Positions 52,605 through 63,444 of a stretch of DNA of 64,000 nt are shown in pieces. Location of the stretch: NCBI GenBank assembly GCA_030824515.1, contig JAVBXN010000017.1, positions 62,001 to 126,000 of the forward strand, read 5' to 3'. Position 1 is the stretch's first letter. The number at the start of each line of letters is the position of its first letter. The translations under genes were made by a program, and so were the position numbers. Below the pieces are notes generated by a model that was given only the letters and a program-made list of their open reading frames with translations, did no database searches and was not told the origin of the DNA. The DNA comes from Pelobacter sp. Lineage in GTDB: Bacteria > Desulfobacterota > Desulfuromonadia > Geobacterales > Pseudopelobacteraceae.

Positions 52605-53510
52605 TTAAAAATACCCTTCCTGTTTCTTCTTCTCCATACTTCCCGCCGAGTCATGGTCGATCAAGCGGCCCTGGCGCTCGGAAGTTCTGGTCAACAGCAT
52701 CTCCTGGATGATCTCCGGCAGCGTGGCGGCTTCCGATTCGACCGCGGCGGTCAGGGGGTAGCACCCCAGGGTGCGGAAACGGACCGACTTGTACTGCACC
52801 TCTTCACCCGGCTTGAGTTCCATACGGTCGTCATCGACCATGATCAGCATGCCGTCCCGTTCCACCACCGGCCTGACGGCGGCATAGTAGAGCGGCACGA
52901 TCGGGATCTGCTCCAGGTGGATGTACTGCCAGACGTCCAGTTCGGTCCAGTTGGAGATCGGAAAAACACGGATGCTCTCTCCCGGCTTGATGCGGGTGTT
53001 GTACAGGTTCCATAGCTCCGGGCGCTGCATCTTCGGGTCCCAGCGGTGGTTGGCGCTGCGGAAGGAGAAGATTCGCTCCTTGGCCCGTGATTTTTCCTCG
53101 TCCCGCCTGGCGCCGCCGAAGGCGGCATCGAACTTGTAGCGGCTGAGAGCCTGCTTCAGCCCTTCGGTCTTCATTATGTCCGTATAGAGCGATGATCCGT
53201 GACTAAAGGGGGAAATCCCCTGGCGCACCCCTTCCTCGTTAACATGCACGATCAGGCCAAGGCCGCATTCGGCGGCCATTCGGTCCCGGAACTGGATCAT
53301 CTCGCGGAACTTCCAGGTGGTGTCCACGTGCAGAAGCGGGAAAGGGGGCGGCGCCGGGAAAAAAGCCTTGCGGGCCAGATGCAGCATCACCGCCGAATCC
53401 TTGCCGATGGAATAGAGCATCACCGGGTTGCCGAATTCGGCCGCCACTTCGCGGATGATGTGGATGCTTTCAGCTTCCAGCTGCTGTAAATGTGTTAGAT
53501 TCAGACTCAT
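52605..53510 (-). CDS. cysD: Sulfate adenylyltransferase subunit 2 (CysD)
   Basis: 301 residues, full length. PP-loop [19 protein letters not shown] and downstream [36 protein letters not shown] are CysD signatures. It adenylates sulfate to APS, with CysN providing GTP hydrolysis. Its upstream neighbour is cysH; a dispersed repeat lies between. Confidence 0.97.
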   Translation of the reverse strand: MSLNLTHLQQLEAESIHIIREVAAEFGNPVMLYSIGKDSAVMLHLARKAFFPAPPPFPLLHVDTTWKFREMIQFRDRMAAECGLGLIVHVNEEGVRQGISPFSHGSSLYTDIMKTEGLKQALSRYKFDAAFGGARRDEEKSRAKERIFSFRSANHRWDPKMQRPELWNLYNTRIKPGESIRVFPISNWTELDVWQYIHLEQIPIVPLYYAAVRPVVERDGMLIMVDDDRMELKPGEEVQYKSVRFRTLGCYPLTAAVESEAATLPEIIQEMLLTRTSERQGRLIDHDSAGSMEKKKQEGYF

Positions 53511-53587
53511 ATAGTTACCTCATGGTATGGTGTGATTTGTAACTGCACTGGATCGCGGATGTAGCAGTCGGAACTCCAAACCTTTGT

Positions 53588-53676
53588 TTCACGCGACGCC
53601 GCTACGACGCAACGAAAGGCTTTAATCAAAGATTTTGTTTTGGTTTACGTTGCGTCGTTGCGTCGTCGCGTGAGTA
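53588..53676. repeat. Second copy of the two-armed acgcgacgacg repeat family
   Basis: tttcacgcgacg then ccgctacgacgcaacgaaagg (about 53588-53620) and, after 33 nt, acgttgcgtcgttgcg then tcgtcgcgtgagt (about 53647-53675). The arms are complementary, as in the copy at 35148-35263. It sits in the 183-bp cysH-cysD spacer. Confidence 0.8.
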
Positions 53677-53693
53677 ATGCCTTTCAAAGTTGT

Positions 53694-54389
53694 TTACCTC
53701 CGGTGCAGCCCGCACTCCTTGTTCTCCGCGTTTTCCCACCACCATCTTCCGTCCCGGACATGGTCCCAGGGGCCGATGGAACGGGTACAAGGGGCGCAGC
53801 CGATGGAGCGGTATCCCTGCTTGTAGAGCCGGTTGGTCGGTATGCTGTTCTCCCTGGCGTAATCCATCAACTGACGCTCGCTCCAGTCGATCAGCGGGTT
53901 GATCTTGAGGATACCGTTGTTCAGTTCGTCCTGTTCGACCGTTTTCAGGTCGCCGCGGGTAACGCTCTGCTCGCGGCGCATGCCGGTCACCCACCCCTTC
54001 AGCTCCTTCAGTGCCCGTGAGAGCGGCTCCACCTTGCGGATGCCGCAGCAGGTGTGGCGCTTGTCCAGGGACTCGCGGAAGGAGAACAATCCTTCGGTCC
54101 GCTCCAGCTGCTCCACATCTTCATGCCGGGGAAAGTACCAGTCGATTTTCAAGCGGTAACGTTCCAGCAGTGCGTCGGCCACCTCGTAGGTTTCCTCGTT
54201 GAGCCGGCCGGTGTCGATCGCAAAAACGCCGATTGCCACTCCGGCTTTTTGGGCGATGTCGATGATGGCCACATCCTCGAGCGAGAAGGAGCAGGCCAGG
54301 GAGACCGGGCCGTTGGCGGCAGCGATGCCGATGCGCAGTATCTCTGCGGGATTGGTGTTTGCCGGTATTTCCGGAAGTTCTGTTGACAT
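53694..54389 (-). CDS. cysH: Assimilatory adenylylsulfate (APS) reductase CysH
   Basis: 231 residues. The PAPS-reductase fold starts with ACSFSLEDVAIID and has KRHTCCGIRKVEPL, GCAPCT and the C-terminal KECGLH nucleophile. The CC plus CxxC set ligates a [4Fe-4S] cluster and marks the APS- rather than PAPS-using type, which fits the lack of a CysC kinase here. It makes sulfite from APS. It is between the SLC13 transporter and cysD. Confidence 0.94.
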   Translation of the reverse strand: MSTELPEIPANTNPAEILRIGIAAANGPVSLACSFSLEDVAIIDIAQKAGVAIGVFAIDTGRLNEETYEVADALLERYRLKIDWYFPRHEDVEQLERTEGLFSFRESLDKRHTCCGIRKVEPLSRALKELKGWVTGMRREQSVTRGDLKTVEQDELNNGILKINPLIDWSERQLMDYARENSIPTNRLYKQGYRSIGCAPCTRSIGPWDHVRDGRWWWENAENKECGLHRR

Positions 54390-54416
54390 CTGTATTTCTC
54401 CTTGGATGAAAACTCG

Positions 54417-55865
54417 TTACAGGCTAAGACCGATCAACGGCCAGACAAAGTAGACCGACCCCAGGAACAGCAGCCATGAGAACAGCATGATCAGCGCTCC
54501 CGGAATGATTATTTCGCGGCTGCCGAGATGGCCCGAGCCGTAGACAATCGCCGTGGCAGGAGTCCCCATCGGCAGGCAGTAAGCCAGTCCGGCCGGCAGG
54601 GCGATGGCCAGGGTCATGATCTTCGGATCGATGGCCAGCCCCTGTGCGAGCCCGAGCCCGATCGGCATCAGGATTGCTACTACCGCCGCGTGGCTGATGC
54701 ACTCGGTCAGGATGATCGCGACCAGCGAAATTACCGCAATCACCACGAAAGGTTCCGGGGAAACCACTCCCAGGCCCCTGTTGACGATCCAGAGCGCGGC
54801 GCCGCTTTTTTCCAGCGCGCTTGCCAGGGCGATCGAACCGCCGTACATCAGGATTATTCCCCAATTGACGTATTCCTCGATTTTCTCCCAGGAGACAACC
54901 CTGAAGGCGAACAGGACCGCCGTAGCCAGCAGCGCGATACTTGCCAGCCCCAACTGCCTGCCTAAGAACATCCAGGCGGCTATGGTCAGGACCATCACGA
55001 TTGCGGTTATGATCTCGTTGGCCCCGGGTTTGCCGATTTCCAGCCGTTTCCGGTTGAGCTGGCGCAGTCCCTTGTCCACGTCCGTTATGTCGATCGGGAA
55101 GAAGCGTTCCAGCAGCAGGTATCCGGCCAGCAGCAGCGGCACGACAATTGTCGAGGCGGCCAGGGTCCATTCCGCAAACGAAAATTGCACTCCGCTGTTC
55201 TCCTGCAGCAGTTGCACCGCCAGCGGAGCCCTGGCGCCGCCCAGGAAGGTGGCGATGCCGCCTATGATGCAGCCCCAGGCGATCGACATGAACAGCAACC
55301 GTGAGTATGTGCTTTTGCCGGCTTTAAGCCCCAGGCTTTCGCTGATCTCGATTACCACCGGAAAGAGCATGGCCGCCACCGCGTGTTCGCTCATGCAGAA
55401 GGAGAGGCCGGCCGCCAGCAGGTAGACCGTCAGCGCCAGCCTGCGCGGGGTTTTGCCGAAGCGCGCCAGCATGGCGCGCGCCAGGCGCGACGACAGTCCG
55501 GTGCCGGTCATGGCTGCCGCCAGGATGAACGCACCCAGGATGAAGAACACCGCTTCGTTGCCAAAGAGCGCATAGGTCTGTTTGGCCGGCAGGATGCCGG
55601 CCAGCGGCAGCATCACCATCGCCAGTAGCGCGGTTACCGCAATCGGCAGCAGACCCGATACCCATAGTATGATCGTTACCGCAAACAGCACCAGCGAATG
55701 GTAGCCGGCAGTGGAAAGCCCCGCCGGCGGTGTCAGGTTGAAGGCCACTACCGCCAGAAGCAACAGGGCGGCCAGCAGCTGATAGCGCACGGTACGGTCC
55801 GCGACGATCAGCCAGAGCGGGCGCGTGTCAATCTTGAGCGGCTTGTCAATAGAGATATGTTCCAT
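54417..55865 (-). CDS. SLC13/DASS-family anion transporter, probably sulfate
   Basis: 482 residues, about twelve hydrophobic helices. LPIAVTALLAMVMLPLAG and the C-terminal LPAGLAYCLPMGTPATAIVYGSG match the DASS (SLC13) sodium:anion symporter signature region. Placement between sulfate-reduction genes makes sulfate the likely substrate. Its ATG directly abuts the stop of the preceding gene (TAAATG), so the two are translationally coupled. Confidence 0.88.
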   Translation of the reverse strand: MEHISIDKPLKIDTRPLWLIVADRTVRYQLLAALLLLAVVAFNLTPPAGLSTAGYHSLVLFAVTIILWVSGLLPIAVTALLAMVMLPLAGILPAKQTYALFGNEAVFFILGAFILAAAMTGTGLSSRLARAMLARFGKTPRRLALTVYLLAAGLSFCMSEHAVAAMLFPVVIEISESLGLKAGKSTYSRLLFMSIAWGCIIGGIATFLGGARAPLAVQLLQENSGVQFSFAEWTLAASTIVVPLLLAGYLLLERFFPIDITDVDKGLRQLNRKRLEIGKPGANEIITAIVMVLTIAAWMFLGRQLGLASIALLATAVLFAFRVVSWEKIEEYVNWGIILMYGGSIALASALEKSGAALWIVNRGLGVVSPEPFVVIAVISLVAIILTECISHAAVVAILMPIGLGLAQGLAIDPKIMTLAIALPAGLAYCLPMGTPATAIVYGSGHLGSREIIIPGALIMLFSWLLFLGSVYFVWPLIGLSL

Positions 55866-56657
55866 TTACAACCCCGCAGATTCGAACGATGCTTCGGCGC
55901 CGCTGGTTCGAAGATGGCGGCGCAGATCGGAGGCGGCCAGAATGCGCCGGTCCTGCAGCTTGTCGATTGCGTTGCGCAAAAATCCTGCCGGTTCGGCGAA
56001 TACGAACGGGGTCACCAGCCGCAATAACGGCATTATCGGCTTCAGCGGCACCCGATGCCTGCGCCATTCTGCGGCCAGGAAGGTGAAGGCATCTTTTGTT
56101 TCTTCATGGTTCCACAAACTGTCGCGACCGGTTGTGCTTAAAAGCGGTATCACCCTGCTCGCAAGCGAGAGGCTTATTCTGTCATGCACTTCATGCGTGG
56201 AACTATGTGCGCTGGCCATTGAATAAACCACCGACCAGTGCGGGAAGATGCCGGTCGCCGAAGCCGGCTCAAATTCGTTGTTCTCGTCGTCATGCCTGCC
56301 GGGGTTGCCATCCCGGATTTCCAGAATATCCAGGCCTGCCAGATAGACCTGTTCGATCTGTGCCTGCGACAAGGGATAAGTGATGCGTCCCATCAGCCTG
56401 ATCGAAAAATTGCGCTTGATCTGGCGGACCATTTCGATATTCCGCTCGAACTGCCCGGCATCGCCGAAGGTGATGTGGAAAAGTTCGCTGGACTCCTGGC
56501 AATAGCTCTCATACATGGTTTCCAGCGTGCTGAAGAGAGGCAGGTTGCCGCCGATCAGAAACACCTTTCCTTCCCGCCGCAGATCGAAAGGGTTGGTGAA
56601 ATCAGCGGACGTTTCACACAGGGAGTTCAGTTTGTCCGTATCAATCTGATAGATCAT
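55866..56657 (-). CDS. Unrecognised protein coupled to the sulfate transporter
   Basis: 263 residues without signal or membrane helices. Segments such as GKVFLIGGNLPLFSTLETMYESYCQ, NFSIRLMGRITYPLSQAQIEQVYLAGLDILEIRDGN look like a TIM-barrel pattern similar to radical SAM barrels, but there is no CxxxCxxC cluster motif. No family is recognised. Tight coupling to the SLC13 gene and a candidate operator upstream place it in the sulfur-assimilation unit, perhaps as an accessory or sensor. Confidence 0.7.
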   Translation of the reverse strand: MIYQIDTDKLNSLCETSADFTNPFDLRREGKVFLIGGNLPLFSTLETMYESYCQESSELFHITFGDAGQFERNIEMVRQIKRNFSIRLMGRITYPLSQAQIEQVYLAGLDILEIRDGNPGRHDDENNEFEPASATGIFPHWSVVYSMASAHSSTHEVHDRISLSLASRVIPLLSTTGRDSLWNHEETKDAFTFLAAEWRRHRVPLKPIMPLLRLVTPFVFAEPAGFLRNAIDKLQDRRILAASDLRRHLRTSGAEASFESAGL

Positions 56658-56701
56658 GGCGCTGTCCGTTTAGGGCTGGATTGCTTGAAATTATAACAAT
56701 A

Positions 56702-56725
56702 TAAAATCTATAAAACATATAGATA
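56702..56725 (-). promoter_or_regulatory. Candidate Rrf2-type operator upstream of the transporter operon
   Basis: An AT-rich 24-bp site with a perfect 7-bp inverted repeat (atctata, 5 nt, tatagat; 56706-56724), 45 bp upstream of the gene starting at 56657. It resembles the elements before cysK and before the Rrf2 gene (shared TCTA and ATAGATT ends). Similarity is partial, so this is the weakest of the three sites. Confidence 0.5.
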
Positions 56726-56752
56726 TATGGGCCAAAAAAAGATGCCGGGAGA

Positions 56753-58035
56753 TCAGTCGATCTCCCGCACCCTGTTACACAACTCGTCCAGTGTAAGAGA
56801 ATGATCCACGATGCTCCCCAGTCCCTTGCTGCCCAGGCGATACAGGTCGAAACGTGGGGTGCGTTGCCCTTGGTCGTCCTTCACCAGGCTGGAGCTGACT
56901 ATGCCGAAATCGGCCAGTTGCGGCTGGGTGCAGGAGTTGGGGCAGCCGGAGATCGCCCAGCGCAGACTCCGCGCCAGCGGTCCCATCGCGTCGATCAGAA
57001 TTCCGACCACGTCCCTGGTTGGCGTCAACCCTACCTTGCACAGGTGGCTGCCGGGGCAGACCCGGAATGTTACCCGGGATTCGCCGAAACCGGCCAGTTT
57101 AAGCGCTGCTTCCGTTTCCGCCGGGTTGAGAGCCGTTGAAACATGGAAGGCAATGTCCTGATCCGCGGTCACCATCAGGACGCCGCCGCCGAAGCTGTCG
57201 GCGAAGCTGGCCAGTCCGGTCAGCTGGCCACTGGTCAACTCCCCGGCCGGTACCTTGGCAACGATGCGTGTTGTTTCGGAGCAGCGTACAAGATTCTCGG
57301 GCAGTCCAGTTACCGACGGCAGTTCTTCCGTGGCGGAAGGTTCCAGGGCCACCAGGCGGCGGAATTCGTCCTCGCCGATCTCGCGGATCAGATGCTTGAG
57401 GCGTTTGCCGGCCGGAGTATGTGCCGCGTAGACCCGCGCAATCGCTTCGATCAGCGGGATAATGCGGTTTTCAACGACACCCGTTTCAAACAGGAAGCCC
57501 GGTTGCGGCTCGCGTCCCAGGCCGCCGGCCAGATAGAGGTCGTAACTTGGGGCGGAGGACTCGCTGTCGGCCAGCACCAGTCCGACATCCTGGATCAGGT
57601 GCCGCCGGCTGTCGGCGTCGGCCTCGATTCCGATCTTGAATTTCTTCGGAAGTCGTTCGAAGCGCGGGTTGGCCGTAAAGTGACGGTGCAGGCGGCGCGC
57701 CATGGTTTCCAGCGCCGGAAAGCCGGCCGTTCCCTGGCTGGAGCAGGTCACGCCGCGCACCGCGCCACCGCAGGCTCCCCGGGATGTCAACCCGACCGTG
57801 GCCAGGAAGTTCTTGAGTTCGGGCAGGTCGGCTTCTTTCAACCAGTGGATCTCCATGCTGCCACGGCTGGTCAGATGGATGGTCCCCTGGCCGAAGCGGG
57901 TCGCAGCGGTCGCAACGGCACGGGCCTGGCCGGCCGAGATAACTCCGGCCGCCAGTTTGACCCGCTGCATGAAGAAATCATCCTGCCTTTGGCGATAGAT
58001 GCCGTCCAGGCGGTATTCGGATATCCGGGCTGTCA

Positions 58036-58036
<1 letters not shown>
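56753..58036 (-). CDS. Siroheme sulfite/nitrite reductase-like protein
   Basis: 427 residues. Two ferredoxin-like half-domains and siroheme regions; the [4Fe-4S]/siroheme ligands are CPGSHLC (C-x5-C) and GCPNSC (C-x3-C), which matches the sulfite/nitrite reductase family. Given its neighbours it most likely reduces sulfite to sulfide with ferredoxin-like donors, since no CysJ flavoprotein is present. The start overlaps the cysK stop by one base (TGATG). Confidence 0.9.
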
Positions 58037-58989
<953 letters not shown>

Positions 58990-59008
58990 TGGTGATCTCC
59001 TCTCGCTG

Positions 59009-59030
59009 TTAAATCCATGGATTTAGTAGA
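59009..59030 (-). promoter_or_regulatory. Candidate Rrf2 operator upstream of cysK
   Basis: TCTACTAAATCCATGGATTTAA on the minus strand reads as 22 bp including a perfect palindrome aaatccatggattt (59011-59024). Its first 21 positions match the site at 59513-59533 at 16 of 21. It ends 20 bp before the cysK start and may overlap the promoter. Confidence 0.65.
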
Positions 59031-59049
59031 TATATCGCACGGCAAAAAA

Positions 59050-59511
59050 CTAGATGCTGAAGTCAACTATACTTGACTTGGCCCGCTCGGCATTTTCGGA
59101 ACGTTCGATCATGTCGGCCAGTGTTGCTGTCTCCAGAACCGCGCTGAGAGCCTGCATAACGTCGGACATTACCAGGCGGATACCGCAGGTGGCTGGGTCA
59201 CCGCACTCGTCACATCCCTGCGCGGCAGACTCGTTAAGGCATTGAACCGGGGCGTACCCGCCCTCCAGTACCTTGACAATGCTGCCTATCGTAATGTTGC
59301 GCGGGTCCCGGGCGAGGGAGTATCCTCCTCCCTTGCCGACCTTGCTGTGAAGAATACCGGAATTCTTGAGCGTCAACAGGATCGCCTCCAGGAATTTCCG
59401 CGGAATCCTCTCTTCCCGGGCCAGTTCCGAAATCAGAACCGGCTCTTCCGGCGATTGGCCTGCCAGATACATCAGCGCTTTTAACGCGTATTTCGTTTTC
59501 TTGGAGATCAT
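59050..59511 (-). CDS. Rrf2-family regulator of the cysteine operon (CymR-like)
   Basis: 153 residues. Winged helix MISKKTKYALKALMYLAG and KFLEAILLTLKNSGILHSKVGKGGGYSLARDP are Rrf2. Cys91, Cys100, Cys103 and Cys109 lie where IscR-type members bind a cluster; CymR proteins respond instead to cysteine metabolism through CysK. Location directly upstream of cysK and the similar elements before the regulator and cysK suggest it controls this operon and itself. That is inference from context. Confidence 0.88.
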   Translation of the reverse strand: MISKKTKYALKALMYLAGQSPEEPVLISELAREERIPRKFLEAILLTLKNSGILHSKVGKGGGYSLARDPRNITIGSIVKVLEGGYAPVQCLNESAAQGCDECGDPATCGIRLVMSDVMQALSAVLETATLADMIERSENAERAKSSIVDFSI

Positions 59512-59512
59512 G

Positions 59513-59533
59513 TCTACTATTTCTATAGATTAA
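59513..59533 (+). promoter_or_regulatory. Candidate Rrf2 operator upstream of the Rrf2 gene
   Basis: TCTACTATTTCTATAGATTAA, a 21-bp near-palindromic element 2 bp from the Rrf2 start codon. It matches the cysK site at 16 of 21 ungapped positions and shares ATAGATT with the transporter site. Suggests autoregulation. Confidence 0.65.
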
Positions 59534-59652
59534 TGGCCGGCCTGTCAACTGTTTTTTTCAGCTGTTTCCATCCGCTTCCAAATCGCTAAAAATCACTCCC
59601 CCCGCTACACAACCTATGTTATAATCGGAAAATTTCAACCCAAGGATGGATC

Positions 59653-60282
59653 ATGCTGATTCCTAACACCTCACCTTCCTTCCTTAACTGGCAGGACAAC
59701 GATCCACCACCAAAGTGGGACGTTATTTTCGGAAACGACAAGCCGCTGGCGCTGGAAATCGGCTGCGGAGTCGGCGATTTCGTGGTTCAGATGGCCGAAA
59801 TGCACCCGGAGCTGAATTTTATCGCTCTGGATTTCTATAACAAAGGCTGTATCAAGACCTGCAAGCGGATCGACAAGTCAGGCCTGCCCAACGTCCGGGT
59901 ACTGAGGGCCGAAGCCAGAAGTTTCATGGAGGCCTGTATTCTTCCGGACTCTTTGCAGACCGTGATCATTAATTGCCCGGATCCCTGGCCCAAGCTGCGC
60001 CACAGAAAACGCCGCCTGGTCAATACCGGGTTTGTAGCCTATCTGTCCGTTTTTTTAAAGCCCGGTGCCGATTTCTATTTTGCAACCGACTTTGATGACT
60101 ACGGTCTGGATGTGGCCGAATTTATGGTCGGGCAGTACGGCTTCGACAACATGCTGGCACCCGACAGTTACCGTCACGTGCTGGATGGATATCCGGTCTC
60201 GAAATATATGCGGCGCTTTTTGGATGAGGGCAAACAGATCTATTACGTTCATTACAGGAAACGGTCCGTGGCCGACATCTAG
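59653..60282 (+). CDS. trmB: tRNA (guanine-N7)-methyltransferase TrmB
   Basis: 209 residues. [15 protein letters not shown] is the SAM-binding motif; [17 protein letters not shown] and [11 protein letters not shown] are TrmB signatures. It methylates G46 in tRNAs. A TATAAT-like sequence lies about 40 bp upstream (near 59610). Monocistronic. Confidence 0.95.
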   Translation: MLIPNTSPSFLNWQDNDPPPKWDVIFGNDKPLALEIGCGVGDFVVQMAEMHPELNFIALDFYNKGCIKTCKRIDKSGLPNVRVLRAEARSFMEACILPDSLQTVIINCPDPWPKLRHRKRRLVNTGFVAYLSVFLKPGADFYFATDFDDYGLDVAEFMVGQYGFDNMLAPDSYRHVLDGYPVSKYMRRFLDEGKQIYYVHYRKRSVADI

Positions 60283-60327
60283 TTATCAACTGATCTAAAG
60301 TCGCGGGAAACCGCCGGGAGAAAAGTC

Positions 60328-60675
60328 ATGGACGAGACATCAACGAGAAAAAACCTGAGTTTTTTCAGGCCGTGCGGAGCTACGATGAAATCCGAAACCC
60401 GCGTAATCAAGCTGATTCTGGTCAGTTGGTTGACGGCTATCGTCGGGCTTCAGATATATATCTATTTATTGGAACGCAACTATTCCGAACTGCTGCTGAA
60501 TGAGCTGACCATCTTCAACCTGCCGGTGCATTTCTGGCTTACCGGCCAGTTTCTACCGCTCTGGTTCATCGTATTGTGCGTACTTTTCAACCTCTGGATG
60601 GACCGCCATACATCAAACAGCCTGGAGGGCACACTCCGTTTCCGGGTAAGACCGCTCAACGGGGAGAAGGAATAA
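60328..60675 (+). CDS. DUF4212 small subunit of sodium:solute symporter
   Basis: 115 residues from ATG 60328 (GGGAGAA upstream); ATG 60385 is an alternative with GGAG before it. Two membrane helices (ILVSWLTAIVGLQIYIYLL; FWLTGQFLPLWFIVLCVLFNLWMD) match DUF4212, a small protein encoded just before symporters of the acetate/solute type. Its stop directly abuts the symporter start (TAAATG). Confidence 0.88.
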   Translation: MDETSTRKNLSFFRPCGATMKSETRVIKLILVSWLTAIVGLQIYIYLLERNYSELLLNELTIFNLPVHFWLTGQFLPLWFIVLCVLFNLWMDRHTSNSLEGTLRFRVRPLNGEKE

Positions 60676-62205
60676 ATGGCGAACAATACCGTACAACTGT
60701 TGCCGCTTGCCATCGTGGCCGGCATGTTTGTTCTTTTTCTCGTTTCCGGATTGCGCACCAGTAAAAAGCAGGCTACGGAGTACGGCTTCAGCGGAGCCTA
60801 TTCAGGCAGGGTCGGCATCGGAGCATCAATCGCCAGTAACTGGATGAGCGCCGCCAGTTTCCTGGGACTGGCCGGAATGTTCTATCTCAAGGGCTATTTT
60901 GCAATGGCTTATGTTGTCGGTTGGACCGGGGGCTATGTACTGTTGCTGGTGTTGATGGCCACCCAGATCAGGCGCTTCGGCAAATTCACTACACCGGATT
61001 TCGTGGGATTCCGTTACGAATCCGAAATGGCGCGTACACTGGCGGCACTGATTTCGATCGCCATCACTATCATCTACAGCGTGGCCCAGTTTCGTGGCAT
61101 TGCGCTGCTGGTCTCCTGGCTGTTCGGCATTGACTACACTCCGGCAGTACTGGTGGGGGCCTCAATGGTGGCGTCTTTTGTGGTGATATCAGGCACTCTT
61201 GGTGTTGCCCGCAACCAGAAACTGCAGTACTTCGTGCTGATCACGACCTTCATCCTGCCCCTGATGCTACTGACCCGTAAACTGGGCTACTTCTGGATCC
61301 TGCCACAGTTCGGCTACGGCGCCGCCATCATCGATCTGCAGCAACAGTTCGGCTTTTGCTGGTCGGACCCCTTTTCCGGTTCCTCCCCGTTTCAATGGCT
61401 GGCGCTCTGCTTTACATTGATGTTCGGGACGGCAGGGTTGCCGCACGTGCTGTCACGTTTCTACATGGTGCCCGGTATCCGCGACGCACGCTGGGGCGTT
61501 GTATGGGGCCTGTTTTTTATCGTTCTGATCTACTGGTCCGCGCCCGTCTTCGGCGTGCTGGCCCGTCTTTTTGAAGCACGGGTCGGCGTGCCTTTCAATG
61601 CCGCTGACACTAATGCGGCCGACATGGTTGTGTTGACCGCGGCCAGCCTGGGAGGACTTCCGCTGTGGGTAATCGGTCTGTTGGCGGCGGGCGGGATCAG
61701 CGCCGCTTTTTCCACCACTGCCGGATTGTTGATAACCGGTTCGGCATCTTTCTCCTATGACATCTATCCCCGCATGATCCGACCAAACGCGTCCGAAGCG
61801 GACAAGGTCTTCGCGGCTAAAGGCTTTTTCCTGATTTTGGCGGTTATCGTGATGGTTCTGACACTCAAACCCTGGGGGATGATCGCTGAAATAGCCGCAT
61901 TTGCTTTTGCACTGGCCGGTAACACGATCTTTCCAGCTTTTCTGCTTGGAATCTGGTGGTGTCGGGCAAATTCTGCCGGTGTCATCAGCGGGATGTTGCT
62001 TGGAGTAGCAATATCATTCTCATCGGTCATTGCCGGAGATGCGTTACCACTGCTCTCAACTCTTTTTCCAATGACTTCATCTGCATTTATCGGCGCTCCG
62101 CTGGTTTTGATAACGATGATCCTGGTTTCACTTCTGACAGCCCCCCCGTCCGACAGTATTCGTAAATTTTTACGCATAAACGTCCATGATTGCCCGGAGG
62201 AATAA
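60676..62205 (+). CDS. Sodium:solute symporter (acetate-type, SSS family)
   Basis: 509 residues, about thirteen helices. The core GRVGIGASIASNWMSAASFLGLAGMFYLKGY and later FGTAGLPHVLSRFYMVP fit the ActP-like/VC_2705 branch of the SSS family. In Geobacter-like organisms such proteins take up acetate or other small carboxylates, so acetate is the likely substrate. It is coupled to the DUF4212 gene upstream and to the DUF294-type gene downstream (TAATG overlap). Confidence 0.93.
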   Translation: MANNTVQLLPLAIVAGMFVLFLVSGLRTSKKQATEYGFSGAYSGRVGIGASIASNWMSAASFLGLAGMFYLKGYFAMAYVVGWTGGYVLLLVLMATQIRRFGKFTTPDFVGFRYESEMARTLAALISIAITIIYSVAQFRGIALLVSWLFGIDYTPAVLVGASMVASFVVISGTLGVARNQKLQYFVLITTFILPLMLLTRKLGYFWILPQFGYGAAIIDLQQQFGFCWSDPFSGSSPFQWLALCFTLMFGTAGLPHVLSRFYMVPGIRDARWGVVWGLFFIVLIYWSAPVFGVLARLFEARVGVPFNAADTNAADMVVLTAASLGGLPLWVIGLLAAGGISAAFSTTAGLLITGSASFSYDIYPRMIRPNASEADKVFAAKGFFLILAVIVMVLTLKPWGMIAEIAAFAFALAGNTIFPAFLLGIWWCRANSAGVISGMLLGVAISFSSVIAGDALPLLSTLFPMTSSAFIGAPLVLITMILVSLLTAPPSDSIRKFLRINVHDCPEE

Positions 62206-63440
62206 TGACCTTTCTGGTTTCCGCAAAGGGGAATGACATAACCGCATGGCGCGCGGCCAGGGATTTTGCGACAACCTACAGGCAGATACTGCTGGATCAG
62301 GTCGCTTCCGGCAATTTTGGCACTGCGGAAGAACTGTTTTCCAAGGCTTCCACCACTCTGGAAAAATTGTCGGAGGAGCATGATACACTGACAAACAGAC
62401 TTGACGGAATATTGAATGAAATCTCCGAGGTAAAACAGCCAAGTCGCCTCAAAGAGCTGGTGAACCTCTTTTACACGGAGCTGTATCATCATATGGAACT
62501 GTTCCGGGCAGCTCCCGCCTTTTACCAGATGAGCATGGCCTGTCTGAACCGAGTCAATTGCACGCTGATAAGGTATGCCATGGATCAGTTGGGGCTGTTC
62601 GCTCAGCGTATTCCGGAAATTGCGATACTGGCGCTGGGACCGGCCGGACGTTCCGAGTTTACCCCCTTCTGCCCGCTACAGCTGATGCTGGTCCATGGTG
62701 ATACGGATGCGTCCGGGACCGAGACGCTCAATCTCTTCAGCCATATTCTGCATTCCGGATACGAGGAGATCGGGCTGCGTATCGATCCGGTAGTCACACC
62801 GCGCAACCCGGCCTGGCGGGGGAGCTTGGTGCAGTGGAAACAGCGCTGTCTGGACGGTCTGCAGAAGCTTGATGATACCGAAGTGATCAACCTGTTGCGG
62901 CTCGCTGACCTGCATGCATTGTCTCCCAATGAAGAGCTCGGTAAACAGCTGAAGAAAACAGCCATTCCGCTCTTGCAGGCAAGTCGTCCCGCGCTGAGCA
63001 ATCTGGTTTCCAGGATGATTTCACTTTCAAACGGTCTCAGCATGATGGGGGGGTTGAAACTGGAGCGGAGGCACCCGGATGCCGGTCTTTTCGGCCTGCT
63101 GGATCATGGACTGTTGCCGCTGTCTTCGGCGATCACGGTGCTGACTCTGATAAAAAAAGCCACTTCCTGCGGCTCGATTCACAGGGTTCGCGAGCTGCTG
63201 ATCAACAGTCAGCTGGATGTGGATTTGACGGAAAGAATTCTGGCAACGTGGCATACCCTGCACGAATTTCTGCTGCTCCGTGAAAGATCCTTCAGTATCG
63301 GCTCGTTCAACAATCGCTCCACATACCTTGATCCGGAGGCTCTTGACGAGACCCAACTCAATGCATTAAAAGGGGCGCTTGAGTCGGTCGGTTTCATACA
63401 GAGGCAGGTCGGCAGTATCTTTACCTGGATGGGGGAATAA
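62205..63440 (+). CDS. DUF294-type putative nucleotidyltransferase
   Basis: 411 residues from ATG 62205, overlapping the symporter stop by one base, with GGAGG before it. The central ALGPAGRSEFTPFCPLQLMLVHGDTD matches the G-S(A)G-R-E-Q-type nucleotidyltransferase motif of DUF294 proteins, although the usual acidic residues are partly replaced (TPFCP). Flanking helical regions are like those of regulatory DUF294/CBS proteins without the CBS domains. It probably regulates the symporter or its operon. Confidence 0.78.
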   Translation: MTFLVSAKGNDITAWRAARDFATTYRQILLDQVASGNFGTAEELFSKASTTLEKLSEEHDTLTNRLDGILNEISEVKQPSRLKELVNLFYTELYHHMELFRAAPAFYQMSMACLNRVNCTLIRYAMDQLGLFAQRIPEIAILALGPAGRSEFTPFCPLQLMLVHGDTDASGTETLNLFSHILHSGYEEIGLRIDPVVTPRNPAWRGSLVQWKQRCLDGLQKLDDTEVINLLRLADLHALSPNEELGKQLKKTAIPLLQASRPALSNLVSRMISLSNGLSMMGGLKLERRHPDAGLFGLLDHGLLPLSSAITVLTLIKKATSCGSIHRVRELLINSQLDVDLTERILATWHTLHEFLLLRERSFSIGSFNNRSTYLDPEALDETQLNALKGALESVGFIQRQVGSIFTWMGE

Positions 63441-63444
63441 GGTT

